This document shows positions 59,690-64,000 of a stretch of 64,000 bases of DNA, piece by piece. The notes beneath the pieces were generated by a model. It searched no databases and was not told the DNA's origin. It saw nothing but the letters and a program-made list of their open reading frames with translations. Position 1 is the first letter of the stretch. Every line of letters begins with the position of its first letter. A program made the position numbers and the translations under genes. The stretch spans positions 86,109-150,108 of the forward strand of contig NZ_JABKAU010000009.1 in the NCBI RefSeq assembly GCF_013377885.1, given 5' to 3'. The DNA comes from Hymenobacter lapidiphilus. GTDB taxonomy: Bacteria; Bacteroidota; Bacteroidia; Cytophagales; Hymenobacteraceae.

Positions 59690-60490
59690 TTACTCCTTCA
59701 GCGCATCGGAGCGCAGCACGCGGCGGGCGGCAGGCTGGTAGGGGTTGCGCGGGTCGTTGGACACGGCGCGCAGGGTGTTGCGGGCGGCCGTGGTTTGCTG
59801 GTTGCGCCAGTAAGCCATGCCCAGATGGTAGCGGGCCCTGCCGGCCAGCGGCGAACTAGCCTGCGTGGCCACCCGCCTTAGAAACGGCTGAGCGGCCTGA
59901 ATCTGCTCCGGGTCGTCCTGGCTCAGCAGGAAGATGCCGTTGTAGTAGGTGAGTGTATCCTGGCCGATGGCGTTGGTGGGAATGCGTTGCAGCGCCTGCA
60001 GGGCCTGCGGGTACTGCCCCTCGCGGTACAGGCGCATGGCTTCAGCCAACAAAGGCCGTTGACCTTCCCGCACCACCGAATCGGGCAGGGCAGTTTCGGG
60101 CTGGTAGTAGGTGTTCCAGCTGTTGGCAGCCGAAGGGGCAGCAGGCCGCCACAGCAGCCATAAGCCCAGCAACATCAGCAGTGCGCCACCCACCAGCACG
60201 CCCCAACGGCGCTGCTGCTCGCGCTGCCGCCGCCGCACCCGCGAAAGGGCCAGTTGGCGCTGGTCGAGGCGCTGGTCGAGGGCCAGCAGGCGCTGGTACA
60301 GGGTTTCGTGACCCGCTACCCAGCGCAGGTCGGCCGTGAGTTGCTCGTATTGCTGATACGCCTGGTAAAGGGCGGGGTCGGTTTCGAGCCGGGTTTCGAA
60401 CGCCTCCTGCTCGGCGGCACTCAGCTGGCCGTCGGCAAAGCGTTCCAGCTCTTCCAGGTAGGGGCGCAGGTCGGGGGCAGGCAGGGGCAT
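59690..60490 (-). CDS. Anti-sigma-like membrane protein with TPR-like periplasmic part
   Basis: The 266-residue protein starts with a short cytosolic head (LRPYLEELERFADGQLSAAE, QEAFETRLETDPALYQAYQQ). This resembles the head of the protease at 34016 (residues ~18-45), with the pattern aDG-LsaaE-eAfE-RL-tDPAL. A coiled region and one membrane helix (WGVLVGGALLMLLGLWLL) follow, then TPR-like helices outside (LLAEAMRLYREGQYPQALQA, LGMAYWRNQQTTAARNTLRA). It lies 83 bases downstream of a sigma-like gene on the same strand, so an anti-sigma or signal-relay role is inferred. Confidence 0.75.
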   Translation of the reverse strand: MPLPAPDLRPYLEELERFADGQLSAAEQEAFETRLETDPALYQAYQQYEQLTADLRWVAGHETLYQRLLALDQRLDQRQLALSRVRRRQREQQRRWGVLVGGALLMLLGLWLLWRPAAPSAANSWNTYYQPETALPDSVVREGQRPLLAEAMRLYREGQYPQALQALQRIPTNAIGQDTLTYYNGIFLLSQDDPEQIQAAQPFLRRVATQASSPLAGRARYHLGMAYWRNQQTTAARNTLRAVSNDPRNPYQPAARRVLRSDALKE

Positions 60491-60573
60491 AAGGGCAGAA
60501 AATTGCAGCGGGCAGGTGAATTGGAGGCGGAGCGCGCCGGAGCTAAGCTACGCAGAAGCGCGGTGCAACTACA

Positions 60574-61077
60574 CTAAACAGTGGCGCGCAGGCGCAGCTC
60601 ATACAACTTGCGCAGACAGGCCGCTTTCTGCATTCGGGCCACGTTGGCGTTGGCGAAACCCATTTTGCCAGCCATTTTCTCGAAGTGGTAGCCCCGAAAA
60701 TAAAAATACATCAGCATCTTCTGGCAGTCGAGACCCAGGGTACGGAACAGGGCCAGCAGGTGCTGGCGGCGCCCGTTTTCGTGGGCCGGTAGCCGGGCGG
60801 TGGTGCGGGCGGCGCGCACCTGCTCATCGGCCAGGCCATACACGTAGGCGCGCACATCGTCGGGCACCTTGGTCAGGCGGCCGTCGGCTACCTGGTCGTA
60901 GAACTCGACCAGCACGGTGCGCAGCAGCTCGTGGGCGGCGGGCGGCTCCAGCTGGTGCTGCCGCCGGGCCCAGCGCGCAAACAGCGTCCGGTTCTGCTCG
61001 TAAAACTGCACCAAAAACGACTGGTTGCCCACGCGAAGACTCGTCAGGACTTCGGCAAGTTGCTGGGGTGTATCCAT
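60574..61077 (-). CDS. Divergent ECF-like sigma factor
   Basis: The 167-residue protein resembles the sigma factor at 33288 in layout. Region 2 is FLVQFYEQNRTLFARWARRQ, HELLRTVLVEFYDQVADGRL and DDVRAYVYGLADEQVRAART. Region 4 is LGLDCQKMLMYFYFRGYHFE, KMAGKMGFANANVARMQKAA, CLRKLYELRL. The Cys-x-K-x-L and A-C-L-R-K pattern in region 4 is shared with the first sigma factor. The start at 61077 (MDTPQQLAEVLTS) avoids a basic, non-conserved N-terminal extension. Its neighbour on the 3' side is the anti-sigma-like gene. Confidence 0.78.
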   Translation of the reverse strand: MDTPQQLAEVLTSLRVGNQSFLVQFYEQNRTLFARWARRQHQLEPPAAHELLRTVLVEFYDQVADGRLTKVPDDVRAYVYGLADEQVRAARTTARLPAHENGRRQHLLALFRTLGLDCQKMLMYFYFRGYHFEKMAGKMGFANANVARMQKAACLRKLYELRLRATV

Positions 61078-61165
61078 AAGAAGGGCAAGATAACGGGAAT
61101 GGCCGAATGAGTACCTCAACTGTTATTCTCTGCTTTACCTCAGTCACTCATTCACCGCTTCGCCT

Positions 61166-61173
61166 TACCTTTG
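61166..61173 (+). promoter_or_regulatory. Consensus -7 box immediately before glyA
   Basis: TACCTTTG matches the Bacteroidota -7 consensus TAnnTTTG exactly and ends 5 bases before the glyA ATG. A good TTG at -33 is not seen. If used, the transcript would be leaderless or nearly so. Confidence 0.35.
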
Positions 61174-61178
61174 AAGAT

Positions 61179-62471
61179 ATGGAAACTCAAGCCCGCATTC
61201 TCGCCCCCGATACCGCCGTTTTCGACCTCATCAAGCAGGAGAAAGCCCGGCAAACCCACGGAATTGAACTCATTGCCTCCGAGAACTACGTTTCGGAGCA
61301 AGTGATGCGGGCCCAGGGCTCCATCCTGACCAACAAGTACGCCGAGGGCCTGCCCGGCAAGCGCTACTACGGCGGCTGCGAAATAGTCGACCAGATTGAG
61401 CAGCTGGCCATTGACCGGGCCAAGGAGCTGTTTGGGGCCGAGTGGGTGAACGTGCAGCCGCACTCCGGCGCGCAGGCCAACGCCGCCGTGATGCTGGCCA
61501 TCCTCAACCCCGGCGACAAAATTCTGGGCTTCGACCTCAGCCACGGCGGCCACCTTACGCACGGCTCGCCGGTTAACTTCTCGGGCAAGCTGTATCAGCC
61601 TTCGTTTTATGGGGTAGAGAAGGAAACCGGCCTCATCGACTTCCAGAAGGTAAAGGAAACCGCCCGCCGCGAAAAGCCCAAGCTCATCATCTGCGGGGCC
61701 TCGGCCTACTCGCGCGACTGGGACTACCAAGCCCTGCGCGAAGCCGCCGACGAGGTAGGCGCCCTGCTGCTGGCCGATATTTCGCACCCTTCGGGCCTCA
61801 TTGCCAAGGGCTTGCTCAATAACCCGTTCCACCACTGCCACATCGTAACCACCACCACGCACAAAACCCTGCGCGGCCCCCGCGGCGGCCTGATTATGAT
61901 GGGCCGGGACTTTGAAAACCCCTTCGGCCTGAAGACGCCCAAGGGCGAAACCCGCATGATGTCGGCGCTGCTCGACTCGGGCGTATTCCCCGGCACCCAG
62001 GGTGGCCCGCTGGAGCACGTTATCGGGGCCAAGGCCGTGGCATTTGGTGAGGCCCTCACCGACACCTATGCCGACTACACCCGCCAGGTAATTAGCAATG
62101 CCCAGGCGCTGGCTGGCGCGTTTATGGAGCGCGGCTACGAGCTGATTTCGGGCGGCACCGACAACCACCTGATGCTGATTGACCTGCGCAGCAAGGGCCT
62201 GACCGGCAAGCTGGCCGAAAACACGCTCGTGAAGGCCGACATCACCATCAACAAAAACATGGTGCCCTTCGACGATAAGTCGCCCTTCGTGACATCGGGT
62301 ATGCGCATCGGCTCGGCGGCCGTTACCACCCGCGGCCTCACCGAGCCCGACATGGTGCGCATCGTAGAATTTATCGACGAGGCCCTGACCCACAACGCCG
62401 ACGCTGCCCGCTTGGCCAAAGTGCGCGGCGAAATAAACGAATGGATGGAGCAGTACCCGCTCTTTGCCTAA
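61179..62471 (+). CDS. glyA: Serine hydroxymethyltransferase
   Basis: The 430-residue PLP enzyme shows [80 protein letters not shown] and the PLP site [13 protein letters not shown] with Lys229. It interconverts serine and glycine with tetrahydrofolate, feeding one-carbon metabolism. Length and motifs match bacterial GlyA. The ATG at 61179 is where GlyA proteins start; the frame is open further upstream through the sigma-gene promoter region, but that part is not conserved. Confidence 0.96.
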   Translation: METQARILAPDTAVFDLIKQEKARQTHGIELIASENYVSEQVMRAQGSILTNKYAEGLPGKRYYGGCEIVDQIEQLAIDRAKELFGAEWVNVQPHSGAQANAAVMLAILNPGDKILGFDLSHGGHLTHGSPVNFSGKLYQPSFYGVEKETGLIDFQKVKETARREKPKLIICGASAYSRDWDYQALREAADEVGALLLADISHPSGLIAKGLLNNPFHHCHIVTTTTHKTLRGPRGGLIMMGRDFENPFGLKTPKGETRMMSALLDSGVFPGTQGGPLEHVIGAKAVAFGEALTDTYADYTRQVISNAQALAGAFMERGYELISGGTDNHLMLIDLRSKGLTGKLAENTLVKADITINKNMVPFDDKSPFVTSGMRIGSAAVTTRGLTEPDMVRIVEFIDEALTHNADAARLAKVRGEINEWMEQYPLFA

Positions 62472-62535
62472 AGATTACAGGCCAATAAGTCTGAAAGTAC
62501 GTAAGTCGCGTATCTAGGGCTTGCCGAAACGGGAG

Positions 62536-62580
62536 GCCGGGCAGTGGCGGGAAAGCAACTTCCCGGCCCTGCCGGCTTTC
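62536..62580 (+). terminator. Probable terminator between glyA and tatC
   Basis: GCCGGGCAG (62536-62544) pairs with CTGCCGGC (62569-62576) with a bulge, and GGGAA pairs with TTCCC inside. A T-rich TTTCTTTCT follows. It is an imperfect hairpin, so confidence is moderate. Confidence 0.55.
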
Positions 62581-62622
62581 TTTCTGGCCCCAACTTCCCA
62601 ATCTATACTTCAACCTCACTAA

Positions 62623-63483
62623 GTGTCTGCAACTCAACCCGTGCTGGGCAGCCAGCAGGAAATGTCGTTCATCGACCACCTGGAGGCGCTGCGCTGGCAC
62701 GTTATCCGGGCGGCTATTGCCGTGGTGGTGTTTGCCCTCGGGGCCTTCTTTTCCAAGGATTTCCTCTTTCACGAACTGATGTTGGGTCCCTCGCGGTCCG
62801 ATTTCTGGACGTACCGCATGTCGTGCAAACTGGCAGCCTTTCTGGGCGCGCCGGGCCTATGCATCGATAAAATCGGGTTCGTCATCCAGAACCGCGAGAT
62901 GAGCGGGCAGCTGACCATGCACATCAGCACGAGCTTTATCGTGGGTCTGGTGCTGGGCTTTCCGTACCTATTCTGGGAACTGTGGCGCTTTATCGAGCCG
63001 GGGCTGTACCCGCACGAGCGGCAGAACTCGCGTGGGGCGGTACTTTTTGTATCGTTGCTCTTTATGGCGGGCCTGCTGTTCGGCTACTACATTGCCGCCC
63101 CCATGAGCATCCAGTTTCTGGCCGGCTACGTGGTCGATGCCAGCATCGAGAACCAGATTGACATGCAGAGCTACCTGAGCACGCTCACGACCATGAGCCT
63201 GTCGTGTGCCTTTGTGTTCGAGCTGCCGATGATTGTGTTCTTCCTGGCCAAAGCAGGCCTGATTACGCCCGAAATCATGCGCGTATACCGCAAGCACGCC
63301 ATCGTGGTAGTACTGGTTATTGCGGCCATCATCACGCCGCCCGAAGTCACCTCGCAAATCATCGTTACCATCCCCATTATCCTGCTCTACGAGCTGAGCA
63401 TCAATATTGCCCGCGTAGTAACGCGCAACCGCACCGCCTCCCTCAACGCCCAGCTGGCCGAGAACCAGGGGGTAGCGGAGTAA
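62623..63483 (+). CDS. tatC: Sec-independent protein translocase TatC
   Basis: The 286-residue protein has six membrane helices and the TatC hallmarks: SFIDHLEALRWHVIRAAIAV, VGLVLGFPYLFWELWRFIEP, GLYPHERQNSRGAVLFVSLL, FMAGLLFGYYIAAPMSIQFL and CAFVFELPMIVFFLAKAGLI. The first periplasmic loop is enlarged (residues ~50-95), as in many Bacteroidota TatC proteins. It recognises RR signal peptides. Candidate substrates in this window include the TldD-like and DUF1501 proteins. The GTG at 62623 was chosen as start. No tatA is in the window. Confidence 0.95.
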   Translation: MSATQPVLGSQQEMSFIDHLEALRWHVIRAAIAVVVFALGAFFSKDFLFHELMLGPSRSDFWTYRMSCKLAAFLGAPGLCIDKIGFVIQNREMSGQLTMHISTSFIVGLVLGFPYLFWELWRFIEPGLYPHERQNSRGAVLFVSLLFMAGLLFGYYIAAPMSIQFLAGYVVDASIENQIDMQSYLSTLTTMSLSCAFVFELPMIVFFLAKAGLITPEIMRVYRKHAIVVVLVIAAIITPPEVTSQIIVTIPIILLYELSINIARVVTRNRTASLNAQLAENQGVAE

Positions 63484-63486
63484 CCA

Positions 63487-63554
63487 GCCGCAAGCTTTCA
63501 GCTACAAGCCGCAAGCCCATTCAAAAAGCTTGTAGCCTGTAGCTTAAGGCTTGC
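63487..63554. repeat. Inverted repeat between tatC and rpiB
   Basis: GCCGCAAGCTTTCAGCTACAAGC on the left pairs with GCTTGTAGCCTGTAGCTTAAGGC on the right, imperfectly. The motif (CTGTAGCTTGCGGCTTG-like) also occurs singly near 26808-26836 and resembles the unit between tldD1 and tldE1. Confidence 0.6.
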
Positions 63555-63575
63555 AACTCGATAAGACATTACCCC

Positions 63576-64000
63576 ATGAAACTAGCAATCGGCTCCGACC
63601 ACGCGGGCTTCGACTACAAGCAGATGCTGCTGCAGTGGCTGCGCGACAACGGCTACGAGGTGCAGGATTTCGGCACCCATTCGGCCGACTCGGTGGACTA
63701 CCCCGATTATGTACATCCGCTGGCTACGGCCGTAGAGAACGGGGAATTTGCGCTGGGTTTGCTGCTGTGCGGCTCGGCCAACGGCGTCTGCATCACGGCC
63801 AACAAGCACCAGGGCATCCGGGCGGCTATTGCCTGGGAGCCCGAGCTGGCCGCGCTGGCCCGGCAGCACAACAACGCCAACGTGCTGTGCATTCCGGCCC
63901 GTTTCGTGAGCGAAGAAGCCGCCCGCGCCATTACCAGCCAGTTCCTCAACACTGCCTTCGAAGGCGGCCGTCATCAGAACAGAGTGGATAAAATTGCGTG
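63576..64000 (+). CDS. rpiB: Ribose 5-phosphate isomerase B (3' end missing)
   Basis: The first 141 residues match RpiB: MKLAIGSDHAGFDYKQMLLQ, FGTHSADSVDYPDYVHPLAT and LLLCGSANGVCITANKHQGI, with the catalytic Cys65. They continue IRAAIAWEPELAALARQHNN with His98, and VLCIPARFVSEEAARAITSQ. It interconverts ribulose 5-phosphate and ribose 5-phosphate in the pentose phosphate pathway. The frame is open at the window end; RpiB is normally about 150 residues, so only the last few are missing. Confidence 0.95.
   Translation, partial: MKLAIGSDHAGFDYKQMLLQWLRDNGYEVQDFGTHSADSVDYPDYVHPLATAVENGEFALGLLLCGSANGVCITANKHQGIRAAIAWEPELAALARQHNNANVLCIPARFVSEEAARAITSQFLNTAFEGGRHQNRVDKIA

Noticed and set aside
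61152..62393. A 413-codon open frame antisense to glyA
   Set aside because: The sense strand encodes a complete serine hydroxymethyltransferase with PLP Lys; the antisense translation has no recognisable domain.

Overview
The window looks like chromosomal DNA of a GC-rich member of the Bacteroidota, most like Hymenobacter or a close relative (inference). The grounds are two proteins with C-terminal type IX secretion sorting domains, a BlaI/BlaR1-TonB pair, a DUF1800/DUF1501 pair, a DAHP synthase-chorismate mutase fusion typical of the phylum, start codons with little or no Shine-Dalgarno sequence, and many large intergenic palindromes. No rRNA, tRNA, CRISPR array, transposase or prophage gene was recognised.

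Layout. 1-10 kb: a partial RlpA/SPOR cell-wall protein, an outer-membrane barrel, a penicillin-acylase-family hydrolase, a pRiA4b ORF-3-like protein, a secreted alpha/beta hydrolase lipoprotein, a BlaI repressor overlapping an M56 (BlaR1-like) sensor with TonB domains, and an uncharacterised lipoprotein. 10-16 kb: a BLUF blue-light sensor, an McrB/McrC type IV restriction pair, and a long surface protein exported by the type IX system. 16-33 kb: two tandem TldD-TldE pairs followed by DUF4159, MoxR, DUF58, BatA-like, DUF4175 and a further membrane protein. This series is interrupted by one AT-rich gene lying between the two halves of a split palindrome. 33-39 kb: an ECF sigma factor beside a membrane-anchored trypsin-like protease with an anti-sigma-like head, then DUF1800 and DUF1501 proteins. 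39-43 kb: small proteins, a phospholipid acyltransferase and a TPR protein.

42.9-47.3 kb (minus strand) is a compact phenylalanine/tyrosine operon: prephenate dehydratase, aminotransferase, prephenate dehydrogenase, and DAHP synthase fused to chorismate mutase. Upstream of it, on the same strand, I find a 25-codon open frame whose product contains FYSSFYFY, followed 21 bases later by a perfect hairpin with a T-tract that ends before the first enzyme gene. This has the layout of a ribosome-mediated transcription attenuator sensing Phe and Tyr, and it is the most interesting finding in the window.

47.6-64 kb: an outer-membrane barrel, a von Willebrand protein with a TonB-receptor-like front end, a radical SAM/SPASM protein, an MscS channel, an inositol monophosphatase, lnt, rsmI, a pterin carbinolamine dehydratase, two small disordered proteins, a phosphatase, a second sigma/anti-sigma-like pair, glyA, tatC and a partial rpiB.

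The intergenic spaces carry at least four families of long imperfect palindromes (about 85-185 bp), several in two or three copies. They often abut stop codons and probably act as terminators or non-autonomous mobile repeats. All identifications were made by eye from motifs. Nothing was searched against a database.
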